Shown: piece after piece, positions 11,830 to 23,790 of the stretch | How the letters are laid out: the number at the start of each line of letters is the position of its first letter | Position numbering within the stretch: position 1 is the first letter of the stretch | Assembly (NCBI GenBank): GCA_029706075.1 | Contig: JAINUG010000005.1 | Coordinates: forward strand, 3,523,001 to 3,587,000 | Reading direction: 5' to 3' | Length of the DNA: 64,000 bases | Source of the DNA: Aldrovandia affinis | Taxonomy: Eukaryota > Chordata > Actinopteri > Notacanthiformes > Halosauridae | Made by a program: the position numbers and the translations under genes | The notes under the pieces: model-generated | Databases searched by the model: none | Seen by the model: only the letters and a program-made list of their open reading frames with translations | Told to the model about the DNA's origin: nothing

Positions 11830-12177
11830 TAGCCTCCCGCGTGGTCCAGTGGTTTCAACGTCCGACGCTGGCCACGGCGACTGGGGATTGATTCCACCGG
11901 CCGCGCCAGAGTCGGGGGCAGAAATTGGCTGTCTGCCCCAGGGAGGCCGGGAGGAAAGTGCACACCGGAGTGGTTCTGTAGTACTGGGTTGTGGTCTACA
12001 GCATAGCGGGTGCCGTCTCGCAGGAGACGATACTTCGCCCTCGTTACTACCAGTCACAGGGCTATGGCAGCGAACTCACATTACGAGGGGGGCATTGACT
12101 TGAAAAACTAGCGGGTGTAATTGGCTACCAAATTGGGAGAAAGTAAATGGGAGAAAATTTGAAACAAATTATAATTA
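11830..12177 (+). mobile_element. Full-length tRNA-headed SINE (family 1) with 14-bp duplication
   Basis: The SINE is flanked by perfect duplications TTAGAATCTGTGTG at 11816-11829 and 12178-12191. The tRNA-like head begins GCCTCCCGCGTGGTCCAGTG and carries A-box- and B-box-like segments (TGGTCCAGTGG, then GGATTGATTCC). The body contains GTCTGCCCCAGGGAGG and ends with GGGAGAAAATTTGAAACAAA. Other copies lie at 20635, 42490 (minus), 48611 and 54806 (minus). It has no coding capacity and would rely on a partner LINE. Confidence 0.9.
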
Positions 12178-12191
12178 TTAGAATCTGTGTG

Positions 12192-12974
12192 CAAATTTGA
12201 AATGGATAAGTTTATAGTCAGGGTTAAGAGATGACAATACAACATTGTTCCAAACTGTTTGCTTGTTTACAGATTTGTGTACTTAGAAAGATCTCTATTC
12301 CACTTCTTCCTAATTGCTGATGGTTTATGTGAGACTTTACGAAGTTCATTAAAAATAGATGAGGCCAGAGAGAGTTTTTTAAGTAATTCATACAAAGGAT
12401 GATTCAGAAGTCCGAACTCGCAGTCCGAAGCTGTTTGTAAATATAGAAAAAAGTAGGTACCCGGCAAGTTATAGGATTACTTCAAGTCTTACAATGCTCT
12501 TAAACCTGTATTATCCATGATATCACCCAAAGTGTGAATTCCCAGATCTGTCCACTGAGGACATGTATTGGGCTACTGCCCTGAGAGCAAAGAGATGTCA
12601 TTGAATAGAGATGTCTGGGAGCACCGTTTGTTTTCCATTGAAATATTTTTTCATAAGAATTTTTTAACACGTTGCCACACTGAGATGGTATGAGTTATGA
12701 TTGGCCTGTGACATGATCTACATTGTTTCAGAGAATAGTTCGAAAATATGACTTCTTGAGGAGCAGGTGAAAGTACCAAGTTTCTTCCTATCATCAACCA
12801 AGGGGCAGTGGAGTTTGGATCAAACCAATGTACGGGAGGGCAAAGAGAGAGCTTGAGAATATAATTGAGTTAAAGAAGACCCTCTGTACTTTTGTCTTGT
12901 TAATTTTTTCCATGTTCGCTTCCTTTTTCAATAGAATTTCAAAATGACATTAAATTAGACATTTTGGCTAAAAA
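12192..12974. other. Unassigned DNA between SINE and Tc1 relic
   Basis: No recognisable gene or repeat boundary. Short open frames only. Confidence 0.45.
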
Positions 12975-13482
12975 CCTGGTTACCTCTGCTTGGAAGCCGA
13001 AACTTGGCTGCAAATTGATCTTTAAGCAAGACAATCACTCAAGCATACCTCAACATCAATGAAGAAATGGTTAACTGACCAGAAAATTACTGTTTTGCAT
13101 TGGCCATCTCAGCCTCGACGAAAATCAAAAATGTGTGGTTTGAATTGAGGGCAGTCTACAAGCGCGGACGAAAGGATCTTGGTAGATTCTGTACAGAGGA
13201 ATGGTCAAAAATCCCTGTCAATATCTTCAACAGTCTCATAAAACATGATAGAAGATGCATCACTAAGGATATCCTTGCGAGGGGAGGGTGCACGCCATGC
13301 TAAAAAATATGGGTGTGAATAATTGTGACATCTTTTTGGGAAAGAAAAATATTACTTGTTAAACAAAATATTTTTCTCTGAGAAATTGTATTCATACAAT
13401 ATAGCTAATCTATTTCGTTTATTTTCTACAGCCTTCTTTGCTCAGCTTTATCAAGGGTGTGAATAATTTGGAGGGTATTGTA
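12975..13482 (+). mobile_element. 3' half of a Tc1-like element
   Basis: The region around 13015-13110 carries the block after the second catalytic position (reads FKQDNHSS), and 13110-13290 the C-terminal third, where DLGRFCTEEWSKIP is recognisable. Multiple stops follow. The 3' untranslated end (CTTTATCAAGGGTGTGAATA and GGAGGGTATTG followed by TA) matches the deletion derivative at 3125-3178. The 5' half is missing. The MITE at 13495 lies only 12 bp beyond this end. Confidence 0.8.
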
Positions 13483-13494
13483 TGTGGTTGCGTC

Positions 13495-13663
13495 CATAGG
13501 CGCCGATTTATGTTTCTGCCCGTGGGTGCCGCGCAGCGTATGCTAGGTGGAGTTTGCTATCAAATCAATGTAAATTTGGCTCCGTGCATAATTTTCCCCG
13601 TGGGTACTCGGCCTTCTCCGTGGGTGCTCGGGCCCCGGAGCACCCACGGGATCGGCGCCTATG
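13495..13663. mobile_element. hAT-type palindromic MITE
   Basis: A 169-bp element bounded by perfect 13-bp inverted repeats CATAGGCGCCGAT and ATCGGCGCCTATG. It is flanked by a perfect 8-bp duplication GTTGCGTC (13487-13494 and 13664-13671), and 8 bp is the hAT signature. It contains an internal hairpin at 13618-13649: CCGTGGGTGCTC pairs with GAGCACCCACGG across an 8-nt GC loop. It has no coding capacity, and the sharp edges suggest a young insertion. Confidence 0.88.
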
Positions 13664-13671
13664 GTTGCGTC

Positions 13672-16016
13672 ATCATCATCATTTTGCATTGCAGGTAAAT
13701 GCATTGCCCCTCAAAACAAAAACAAACAAACAACAAAAACAATGTATCTACGGCTTAAAAAATCTGCACAAGAAGAGAAGAAAGAAGAAAGTGTCAGTGT
13801 AATATTAATAAACAGCAGAACATTTTATAATTGTATGTTTTTTACACCCACCTCTTGTATCATGAGCAATATCTTTCAAATAATGAGCAATATCTTTCAA
13901 AGGGCATGACATTCATAAATTTCCTACCAAAGACTAATTTATAAACTGAAGGGTGATCGAATAGAAAGCAATAATTCTTAATCAGTTCAGTGACATTCAG
14001 TGGCTTACTGTGTGCGTAGGGCAGAACAGACAGCAAACAAGAAATTTTAATGTTTTTTTTAAATGTATAATTTTTTTCTCCAGGATAATTGTAGTACTGG
14101 TGAAAACATTGCATTGCAGTCAGACATGGACCAGGATCAGCAGGATAAGCTTAATGCCTGGGTTTTGTGAGAGTTCCAGGATATGTTACAGCACTGGGAA
14201 AACTGCAGAACCTTTTGCTTCCCTTCATCAAAATAATACACAGTACAGGGAGAACTAAACACAGTAGAAAAAAATATAAATATGTCCAAAGAATTTAGAT
14301 TTGTGTTGACCCTGGTGCTCTTTGGATGAGGGTATAGACCAATGTAACAAACAACAGTAGTGACGTCAACAATTAAAACATGAATCCAAGGCACTCTTGA
14401 TACTATTAGGCAGAACTAGTTTAACCCCTTTATATCAAGGCCTAAAAATGGTTATTTCTGCCTGTTTTCCACTACTACACTACACCAAGCCTAGACATCT
14501 CCAAAAGTACACTTTGCACAGACATGGTTGAGGGCTTGATGTGACGTAAACTGTTCTACCATGAGGAAGTGTCAGCATCTACAAATGTGTCACCTATAAG
14601 ACTCATGATGCACTTTATAAGTACATCAAGTGTCAAATAAATACAAATGATTTATGCCCTACAAATATGATGAGTTTTCCCTCGAAAGCCATAGCATTGT
14701 TGTATGTGCTACCCCAAGGGATTGTACATTTCCCCATAAAATTCGATGCAAATATCTAAAAGAAATCAAATTGTACAGTGTTGTTTCTAAAAACAGGACC
14801 CAAGTGTCCTTTAGTGTCCCAAAATCTATCCAAAGTGATTACATGTTTTTAGCCAGGAACATGCCCTTATACATTTGAATGAGATTGTCTTTTAGCTGAA
14901 ATGGAACATGCTTTTTTAAAGCAAAGATTTTCAGAGTTCATATGACATTAAGAAAACAATGTCAATAACAATTACAATGAATAATGTTTATGAATTGTGA
15001 ATTATGCTAATTCCCAAGGCTACGGCACCATACCGCTTGGGGGCTGACAGGAAGAGGCTAAAAGGCCATTATTGTTGTGGCACAATAAAAAATAAGGACA
15101 AAAAGTAGACTTACGCCTATGTGTTATTGACCACTCCCATCAGGATATAAATGCTTTGCCATAGGATGAAGATGATCACCGGAATAGCTTTATATTTATT
15201 GTCTTCAAAGGGGGGTTTTATTTTGAAAAGTTTTCTAGATTTGAGTCGTGGAAATATTATTTTGGTTGAGACTGGTTGCTAGAATTAGCTACATATAAAG
15301 TAAATGATAGTTACATAGCAAACTAAATAGACTACATCTGCTTGCATGTGAAAACTTGAGCTAGCTAGTTAAATAGCTAGTAACCTAATTTATAGCTTAA
15401 CCAGACACACATTTATGATAGCTAAAGGAATCAAGCTGGTACTCAAATTTCACAGCAGAAGGGGTTCTTCTAACTTCTAACAGTTCTAACATTTACTTTG
15501 TTTATTTAAGATACAAAACAGTGCAAGCTCATTATCAACATCATCCAACCTCACTAAGAATTGTAAAATTTTAGGCTTAGTATGTTATTTAATCAAGATC
15601 AAAATGTATGTAGCTTTCTTGCGACATGTAATGTTATTGCATTGAAATGTGACACATTAGCATTGCAGAAATATTGCTACATTATATTTCTGTCGAGCTC
15701 CTTCCAAAACCCCCAAAACTCAGTCAGACTCATCTTTGTATGAATCAAGCATGATACATACCATGTCCGAATGACAGATGTGTGTCTGAGTGTTTGTCTG
15801 CATCATATTTGTCAGACTTTGATACAACTTGTGTGCATCCATAATCAATTTCTCCATAACCATTAGCAATAAGGCATCGCATTGCCACTGATTTCTATTG
15901 CTAGGGTCAAGTGTCTCTCTCTCACATCTTAGCAGGCTAGGAGCTACTGTAGCCAGATCCTGGACACTGAGCTGGAGCAGTGCTTACTGTGCAGAAATTC
16001 TATAATCACATCAAAG
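13672..16016. other. Unassigned AT-rich DNA
   Basis: No gene recognised. A duplicated ATGAGCAATATCTTTCAAA phrase occurs at 13861-13901. A TTAACCCC at 14421 resembles a piggyBac end but has no partner. AGCTAG-rich stretches lie at 15350-15440. Open frames here are short and unremarkable. Confidence 0.45.
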
Positions 16017-16175
16017 CTGGTTCTCTGTGGCTCAGTTGGTAGAGCACAGCATTGGCAATGCTTAGGTTGTGGGTTCAATCCCCACTGGGGCCACATATAC
16101 TGAAAATGTATGCATTCACTACTGTAAGTCGCTTTGGATAAAAGCGTCTGCTAAATGTCGTATATTATATTATTA
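16017..16175 (+). mobile_element. V-SINE-like element with UnaL2-type tail
   Basis: The tRNA-like head has an A box (TGGCTCAGTTGGTAGAGCAC) and a B box (GGTTCAATCC). A short core follows, then the tail GTAAGTCGCTTTGGATAAAA-GCGTCTGCTAAATG. The tail can fold with stem CGCTTT/AAAGCG (16130-16135 and 16141-16146) around a GGATA loop, as in L2-clade LINE tails. The head mimics a tRNA gene, but the missing acceptor pairing and the SINE tail show that it is a retroposon. A second, degenerate copy is at 37556-37701 on the minus strand. Confidence 0.88.
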
Positions 16176-17104
16176 GCTATTACACCAATAAACAAACCGA
16201 GCCAAACAACTAAGCAAACCCACTGGTCATATGACAACTTTGATTCTGGCAAACCTCAAACCATTATTGTCAAGGGATTATTGGGGAAAAAGCACATAGT
16301 TACATTAAACAGAAACAAAAGTAAGAAAGGCAAGATGGTCAACATAAAAGGTAAGAAACAGTGTCACAGGAGACGTGTGCACAATCCAAAAAACGAAGGA
16401 TGTTTTCCTCAAAAAACTGAAACAAAAAATGCTCGTCCAGAACACTTTTATTTACTTCCTCCCAAATCTAATCTTATACATCAGCAAGGTATTATCAGAC
16501 ACCTCACAGATATCTGTGCTTTTAGGTAAATTCAGACTTAAATCAAACTTCAGATCAAAGGGTCTGTGTTCCAGTTCTGGTCTATTGCTCCCCATGCTGA
16601 GTGCCTTTATGTTCCCATGTAGAAAGCCTTCCTACGTGTCGTGCTGCAGGATGGGTGCCCCGCCCTTATCCTCCTTTCATCACTGTCCATCAGGCCTTAC
16701 TTTCACCACTGTATCTGTCTGGAAGTGATGGATCCATGGCTCTTCAGACCCATCTCATTGAATTTCAAAAGACAGCAGCAATACCAACACTAACAGAACT
16801 CCCACACAAAAACCACCTGACATATGCCAGAGTATTTACTGCTTTTTTTAAAAACCCTCCCTCATCCCACTTCAACTCCTCCATGTCTTCCTGTTTTGGG
16901 GAAAACAATATTTTATTTATGCCAAGGTCCTCCCACACATGCATCTTGGGTAAAAAAAAGTCTGCTTACATTATTGTGCAAGATGGTATAAAGTACAAAA
17001 TTCATTTATAGCCATCTGTTGTTGGTTTTCAAAGAGTTTCTTTAATATGCACATGTCACAGGTATGAACACAATATTAAGACTGTGCTTAGTTGGACATC
17101 ATAT
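16176..17104. other. Unassigned DNA with overlapping open frames
   Basis: Frames at 16155-16529, 16375-16728 and 16601-17011 overlap each other and give no recognisable protein. No transposon ends are seen. Confidence 0.4.
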
Positions 17105-17700
17105 TAAATTGAGTGTTCTGCTATAACACTAATTTGATGAATCAGGACGGTGTCGGTAACACAGATGCAAAGTGAGGACGGTGACGCTTTAGGGTGTGTC
17201 TAACGCAATTTCGGTAATTTCGTGATTTAGGAAGATAGCACACCTCCGGCGCAGTTGCAAAAGAGATTGGATTAACTTCCTGGTGTGGTGGGGGTTTGGT
17301 TTCATAATGGCCAATCAGAACACCTATTTTATATCTCTTTAAATACCAGTGCGCTAACGCTATAGCAAATTGTCAATTTCCTGACATGGATGACAGTTTT
17401 GTGCGGCTGCGCCAGGTGCGATTTGCAAAAGAGGAGAGATTTGCTTGTGCGAGAGGTGTGGAAAAGTTGGCGCGCGAATCAGAGGGGGAAAACAAGGTGC
17501 ACATTAATTTGTTATTTTCATGATTTGAGTTTATATTTTGAGACCTACATTGTTAAAAGAAAGTGTTTTATTTTACCATCGATTTCTTTCCTTATTTGTA
17601 GGCTTTCCAACTTAAAAAACATTTATTTTCTTCTAATTTAATGTAATTGTTAAATGGAAAGCAATAAATAAAAAAACTCACAACTGCAACTAGGCCTGTT

Positions 17701-18123
17701 TCATTTATGTTCGTCATGCAGTAGGCCTACATGCGTCACCCTGGAGTGTGCATCACAAACCACCTGGATATTAATGGAGTGGACCCCCTTCCGATTCACA
17801 TAAATGATACCGTGATCAGATGGTGCATGCAACTGCACATGTGTGTAGTCAATGGCACCCAAGACCCCAGGGAATCCACATTGCGTATACAAATCCTGTT
17901 TAGTTCTCTGCTGGCTGTCGGGTGTAGGAAAAGTAATAAATAATTTGCATGTTGGACAAGACTGGAAGAAACTGCATGTACAGCCGAACTGATAGCCGTC
18001 TGGCCAACACCGGCTACCAAACCCAGGGTATCGCTCACGGTATCGCCTTCGGCGTCCAATTATGTACTCCATTTTCTGTAGTGCAAATGGAAAGAATAAA
18101 ACCCTTTCAAATAAGAAAAACAA
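17701..18123 (-). pseudogene. Harbinger transposase fragment
   Basis: The 140-codon frame contains GFPGVLGAID followed by YTHVQLHAPS and YVNRKGVHSINIQVVCDA. These are diagnostic of PIF/Harbinger (HARBI1-type) DDE nucleases, and the D in GAID is the first catalytic residue. An upstream piece in another frame (17796-18059, reads VHAVSSSLVQHAN) is the helix region that normally precedes it, so a frameshift lies near 17925. The frame stops after HVGLLHDEHK, and the second D and the E are not found. The protein would cut at TWA targets if whole. Here it is inactive. Confidence 0.8.
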
Positions 18124-18368
18124 TCAGCATACAAACATATATTTATTTAACAGGTGTATCTTACTGAACGGTAGCGATGGATGGCCTGCTGGCTTCAGTC
18201 TTTCATGTCCATGCATTGAATAACCACAAGCTGTGGTGAAATTGTTTATAGCTTAATTGATTACACTTGCAAGATACCCATGGATTGGACAATTTGCCTC
18301 AACATGGGGGGAAATTCACAATATTCACAAAACATTCTCATGTGATTTCAGATAACCTTATGTTCATA

Positions 18369-19571
18369 CACTATATGGTCAAAAGTCAGTGGACACCCCC
18401 AGCAATTATTGAGTTCAGGTGTTTCAGCCACACCCATTGCCAACAGCTGCATAAAATCCAGCACATAGCCATGCAATCTTCACAGACAAACAAAGAGCTC
18501 AATGACTTTAAATGCGGCACTGTCATAGGATGCCACCTTTGCCACAAGTCAGTTTGTGAAATTTCTGCCCTACTAGATGTGCCCCGGTCAACTGAAGTGC
18601 TATTATTGTGAGGTGGAAGTGCCTAGGAGCAACAACGGCTCGGCCACGAAGTGGTAGACCACGCAAACTCACAGAGCGGGGCCGACGAGCGCTGAATCGC
18701 ATAGCGCGTAAAAATCGCCTATCATCTGCTGCATCACTACAGAGTACCAAACTGCCACTGGAAGCACCATCAGCACAAGGACTGTGCGTCGGGACCTTCA
18801 TGGAATGGGTTTCCATGGCCGAGCAGCTGCACACAAGCCTCACATCACCATGCACAATGCCAAGCGTCGGCTGGAGTGTTGTAAAGCACGCCGCAACTGG
18901 ACCCTGGAGCAGTGGAAATGTGTTCTTTGGAGTGATGAATCATGCTTCACTATCTGGCAGTCTGATGGACGAATCTGGGTTTGGATGCCAGGAGAACGCT
19001 ACCTTCCGGAATGCATAGTGCCTACTGCCTTTGGTGGAGGAGGGATAATGGTCTGGGGCTGTTTCTCAGGGTTTGGGATAGGCCCCTTAATTCCAATGAA
19101 GGGTATTCTTAATGCTACGGGATACGAAGACATCTTAGCCAATTGGGCACTTCCAACTTTGTGGCAACAGGTTGGGGAAAGCCCTTTGCTGTTCCAGCAT
19201 GACTGTGCCCCTGTGCTCAAAGCGAGGTCCATAAAGACATGGTTAGTCGAGTTTGGTGTGGAGGAACTCGATTGGCCTACACAGAGCCCTGACCTCAACC
19301 CCATTGAATACCTTTGGGAGGAATTAGAACACTGATTGCGAGCCAGGCCTTCTCGTCCAACATCAGTGCCTGACCTCACAGATGCTCTTTTGGCTGAATG
19401 GGCACAAATTCCCACAGACACACTCTAAAATATTGTGGAAAGCCTTCCCAGAAGAGTGGCAGCTGTCATAGCCACAAAGGCATATTAATGCCCATGGTTT
19501 TAGAATGGAATGTCCATCAAGCTCATATAGGTGTGATGGTCAGGTGTCCACTGACTTTTGGCCATATAGTG
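18369..19571 (+). mobile_element. Tc1-like transposon with both ends, inserted in Harbinger copy A
   Basis: The left end CACTATATGGTCAAAAGTCA and the right end TGACTTTTGGCCATATAGTG are inverted repeats (one mismatch over the 29-bp ends). TA is present on both flanks (18367-18368 and 19572-19573). The length of 1203 bp fits small Tc1 elements. The homologous site in Harbinger copy B (about 27421) carries a single TA, confirming that this is an insertion with TA duplication. Confidence 0.95.
18471..19488 (+). pseudogene. Tc1-type transposase, three lesions
   Basis: The N-terminal helix-turn-helix frame starts at 18471. After about 18605 the reading moves to another frame carrying the GRPRKL hook (18655-18690). 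After about 18745 it shifts again into the catalytic frame, open to 19335. That frame holds the first D in WSDES (about 18931), the second D in QHDCAP (about 19200) and the E in [11 protein letters not shown] (about 19300), giving DD34E-like spacing. A TGA at 19333-19335 interrupts the C-terminal tail, which then continues to 19488. CGA to TGA is the simplest origin of the stop (a CpG transition). All three catalytic residues are kept but the protein is not made whole. Confidence 0.88.
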
Positions 19572-19866
19572 TATGTGCGCATCAATAAAGTCACCAAATT
19601 GCACAGAGCGCCACCGTTTGCATTAAGAGGTGGTCGTTAACGCAAACTCATTATTTGACACCAAACTTGCATAGCGCCGTCTGTTTTCATTGTCACACCC
19701 CCTATTGCGCTGCCCAACCCATAGTCATGCAAATGCCTTCATTGCGCACCACAAAATTGCCAAACTCGGCGGAGACGGGAAATATTCTGTTTGCCACAGA
19801 CAAAACTGGCAATTCACCAGAGCTAGGGCATAACGCCGATTAGCGCCGGCATGAAAATAGGGCCCT

Positions 19867-20634
19867 ATAGTTGCTTCCCTAGGAAATAGGTAATGGTCAT
19901 TGAATGCAAGAGATCAAATATATGATAAATGTGTGGTATACATAAATAGAGATAATTCCTTCCCAGCATGGTAAATGCTTTTTAAAAAGTATATATATTG
20001 TAATGTTTATATTGTATACAGTCAGTATTGTTCTCTCTTTTGTACATTTACATTTTCTGTTTTCACTTTTTTGTCACTTAGATGAAATGCGTATATTCTG
20101 TTTGGTGCTTCTCTTGGCAGACTGTTATATGTACCCCCCTCTGATTAGTGTTTCCCAACACCCTATATTATAAAGTTCCACAGGTCACCTGCTCCCGGTA
20201 AACATAAAGCCTGATGAAGCCTTTGGACAAATCGCGTTGCTTCTAGCACTGCATGTGCTTTCTAATGGCCACTGGCAGTATACCCAGCACTCAGTAAGAG
20301 TTGTTTTGTTCTATTAATGTAGGCATTTTTAAACACAAGGTTTTCGCTTTGCCGTTTAAGCATCTTTTCTGCATCTTATTGAGAAGAAACCATCAAACAA
20401 AGTTTGTTACTCCCAAGAGAAAAATTATACACATACAGGGGTGACCTAAAGGTAATTTGCAACCTTTATAAAACAGCACCTTTGCCAGGGTCTTGACTTT
20501 AGGGAGCCTGCTGCCAATGAATAAAGTCATCGACCCAGAATCAAACAGGGGGTGCCACAGTGAATTCCTCCCCTCCATTCTGAATTGACTAATCAGATGC
20601 CATGGTTCTTGTCATTACACCTAAAAGAAGCAGT
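19867..20634. other. Unassigned DNA with a Penelope/hammerhead-like motif
   Basis: No gene is seen. At 20210-20241 the phrase CCTGATGAAGCCTTTGGACA followed by AATCGCGTTG resembles the CTGATGA...GAAACGCG hammerhead core found in Penelope-like retroelements, with the GAAA part mutated. No reverse transcriptase is nearby. Confidence 0.3.
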
Positions 20635-20790
20635 CAGTCAGGGCTATGGCAGCAAACTCAGCTTAATGCCATCTCAGAGGGGGGTCATTGACATGGCAAA
20701 AAACTGAGATTGTGAAAAAAATTGGCTACTAAATTGTGAGAAAATGGGAGAAAATCTGAAACAGATTCTTAAAAAAATAAAAATGCATTG
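20635..20790 (+). mobile_element. 5'-truncated SINE, family 1
   Basis: The sequence matches the 3' part of the SINE at 11830: GGGCTATGGCAGCAAACTCA, then GGGGGGTCATTGACATG, then GGGAGAAAATCTGAAACA and an A-rich tail. The tRNA head is missing. Confidence 0.82.
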
Positions 20791-21524
20791 TAAAATGAGA
20801 TCATTAATAACAAAAGTGCAAGTGATACCCTTCCCTTATAAACTGACAAATCTGCCGGAATGATTTTTAAATTTCCCCAACGGAAACCTTTCTTTGTCAG
20901 ACAAATCTCACTTGGCACCCTAAGACTGTGGCCAGGCATAAATGTAAAAAAATTCCTTTGTTTTCATAAATATTATTTGGTAGGTTAATTTTGGTGATCA
21001 ATTAACTCACCAAGCTGTGTTCGTGAAACGAAGTACACTTGCATGCCAATGTTAAGGACAAATGCTGATTAATCCTGGCCTGTGTCAGCACCAGGTGCAC
21101 AGAAGGTGATCTACAACTAGGACAGGTATTTATCCAGAACCTGTATTTTTTTTAAAGTTTTTTGTAATTAGCTAATGTGTGAATTAAATCACAATCTCCT
21201 TTCAGCGGCTGATTTATTTTTCACATTTGCATGTAAAAGTAGTAGCACTTCACAAGAAAAAAGCTAAAAAAACAAGTAAAATAAATAGTTTAAGTAAAAA
21301 CGATTTGTTTATAATTTATATCATTTTAACAAATTATTTATAAATCCAGATTTCTCTGATACAAAAACATTTTGTGGGAGCTGTCCAATGAAAGGGCAAA
21401 CAGCATAGCATAGGAGTAAAAGCACACCCTTGAGAACATGTGGAGAGAAATGTGTCCTGTTTGCAGAATGTGTTTATCAGATTCACACTCTAAAGGAAAA
21501 TTAAGTATGAATTGGAAAGTTCAA
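20791..21524. other. Unassigned AT-rich DNA
   Basis: Nothing recognisable. Confidence 0.5.
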
Positions 21525-22210
21525 TTCAATTCAATTGGAATTGGAATTCAACTGTAATTTAGACAGTTTAAATGAGAATGTAATTGTAATTGTAAGAAAA
21601 AACATTTGGAATTGGAATTTAATTTGAATTTTTAAAAAGTATTATAAAGGTATTATTATGAGGATATACTCATTTGTAATGTAATTTTGAGGACTTGATG
21701 CTTATTAGACTTAATGATTTGGTTTAGACCTAAGCATTTCAACTTGCCTGACCTGGGAACCTTGGAAAGTAGCATTGTGCATTGTCTGTGTATAGTCAGT
21801 GAATGAGGTAATAACAGAAAAATTTAAATAACTTATTTCTAAAAGATGTCACCATCATTGTGAAATTGATTTCAAATTTAACTTCTCATTCTCTAAATAT
21901 AAAATGTAAAAATTATAAATATGTGCATTAATATATGTCCCCATTTTTAAAAGTTTTGTTATGAGGATTTGACTTACAGACATACATTTCCATTTAGGTT
22001 CATTTGGTCAAATGTAGTTAACATTTTTTTTAATGTAAGTCTTTGTGGAATCAGCCAATTGGCTTGATTTAAGGGACGTCAGTGTGTTGAGGGTATTGAA
22101 TTGGAAATTGCATTTTTGAATGTATTTAAAATTGTAACTGAGAGGAATTTAATCGACTGAATTAAAAAACTTTGAATTGAATTCTGTGGAATTAACCCCA
22201 ACCCTGAAAG
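21525..22210. repeat. GAATT/AATTC-rich dispersed repeat
   Basis: Both ends are packed with AATTCAATT/GGAATTGGAATT words (21525-21630 and 22095-22205), and the middle is ordinary AT-rich sequence. The closing phrase GAATTAACCCCAACCCTG resembles the edge of a known type of fish repeat, but I cannot name the family. It is possibly a non-autonomous DNA element with redundant ends. Confidence 0.45.
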
Positions 22211-23629
22211 GCACCACTGGAAAAATAATTCAAACCCCTAAAATATATCAATCTAAGGAACAAAACTGACAAGCAAGCTTATCTTTTGGCAAAGGGGTTG
22301 CATCTTATCTCATTTCTCATTTCAGTCTTAGATCAAGACAGTGAACAGAATAGTAGATCCTTATTAATGCAATTATTCCACAAGTGATTTGGTTAGAAAG
22401 TGGCTTACGCAGCACTGTTCCAACAATTGAACAGATAATTATTTTAAATATACCCATAACACTCAGGAACAGTTTTTCTGAACCATCGATTTCAAGAGTC
22501 ACGCGATGCGATACAAGCACGCTTCCCAGCACTGACTTAAAATAAAGTTTTCATTATTTAATTTATTCATGAAACAAATCTTATCATACACAAATGGTCA
22601 AATTTACTCAACCATAAAAAACTACTCGTGCCCTGTGGATAGAGGCCTTGTCATCCTGGAAGAGATCACTCCCACCAGGAAAGAAATGCTTCACCAAAGC
22701 AAGAAGGAGATCACTTGGAATGACTTTGTTTTTATTGCTGCTCACCTTTCCTTTTTCTCCTGAAAAACAACACGGATATAATATATGCTCAGCAGTATCT
22801 ACGCACTTTGAAGCACCCAGAATTATGTGACAACGCATACATTTTGATGTATATAGAATGAGGTCTCAATGCGTTATTTAGACGTTGAATCTGCAGTGTG
22901 GCGCCTGAAAAACAACACATTTGTCTGATCAATGAAGGCAAGGATGTCACAACGGATGGGTAGGCAATCAACGAAACGCGTCCAGGCTTTAGCGGGATCA
23001 GAATGTATTTATTCAATGCGATGGCGTTCTCTTGAGAAAATGAGCTTGTAAGTTGCTAATCGAAGTCATTAATCCAGTTCAACCATTACTGGCATCAGAG
23101 GCCTGCAGTGATGCCCATGAGTGAAATGCACAGAGGGGGAATGTCAAGCTGACATGCCCTTAATGTGCTGCAGAAACAGTCAGTGGTCAGCAGTTGTGAG
23201 ATTTCTGTATGGCTCATTGCCACTGCCTGTTTAGAATGGGGCTTTGCATGACATTAATGCGCATTGCCAGAATAGCTTCTTTCTCCTTCAAAAAAATATT
23301 AAGATTTGATACCTCGCACGCACTAACACACAATGTTAGTTAAAGATATTGACCACTGGGAGATTTGTCTTCGACAGAGGTAATGGCGGATGCCATTGCA
23401 TGCTGTAAATCTGCCATCGGCTCAATACCTTGTGGTAATTAATGGTCTAAGTCTGAGGTATATCTCCCTAACCAACTCAGACACGTCGTGCTACAACAAA
23501 ACTGAATAGTTATGATCAATGCCTTGAAGAATGAGCCTGCTTCTGTTCTTTTTGGAGGAGGATGAGGCCACAGATCTATGTGTCCATCTGTCACACACTG
23601 GAAATGCATGAAAATTAGCAAAAATTTAT
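22211..23629. other. Unassigned; possible conserved noncoding block 23050-23290
   Basis: No coding or transposon signal. The section 23050-23290 has balanced composition, no repeats and many homeodomain/POU-like words (ATTAATG, ATTAAT). It could be host regulatory DNA. This is inference from texture only. Confidence 0.25.
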
Positions 23630-23772
23630 AAAAACCTGTTTTTGCTTTGTCATTATGGGTTATTGTGTGTAAATTGATGAGGAAGAAATTAATTTAATAC
23701 ATTTTAGAATTAGACTGTAACATAACAAAATGTGGAAAAAGTGAAGGGGGCTGAATACTTTCCGAATACACT
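23630..23772 (+). mobile_element. 3' end fragment of a Tc1-like element
   Basis: The sequence ACATAACAAAATGTGGAAAA followed by GGGGGCTGAATACTTTCCGA and ATACACTG is the subterminal and terminal repeat of a common fish Tc1 family. It is followed by TG and a short TA run. No transposase remains. Confidence 0.8.
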
Positions 23773-23790
23773 GTGTATATATATATATAT

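Larger units (their letters stand above)
17105..19866 (-). mobile_element. PIF/Harbinger element, copy A, split by a Tc1-like insertion
   Basis: The right edge ends ATGAAAATAGGGCCCTAT near 19850-19866, the mirror of the start of copy B at 27118 (GGGCCCTATTTTTGTGCC). The left edge is decayed near 17105-17130. The element carries a Harbinger transposase remnant on the minus strand and a short frame opening with MDDSF on the plus strand at 17386. Without the Tc1 insertion (18369-19571) it would be about 1.56 kb. Copy A has about 180 bp (17511-17693) that copy B lacks, and extra sequence inside the transposase. Confidence 0.82.

Noticed and set aside
11669..12103. 144-codon plus-strand and 115-codon minus-strand open frames
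   Set aside because: They lie across a SINE with a clear 14-bp duplication, and both strands are open because the SINE body is GC-rich.
14421..14900. piggyBac-like element starting TTAACCCC
   Set aside because: No matching inverted end followed by TTAA was found downstream.
16017..16090. tRNA gene
   Set aside because: A and B boxes are present, but the sequence continues into a SINE core and L2-type tail, and a cloverleaf with acceptor pairing is not apparent. The same applies to 37630-37701 and 49127-49195.
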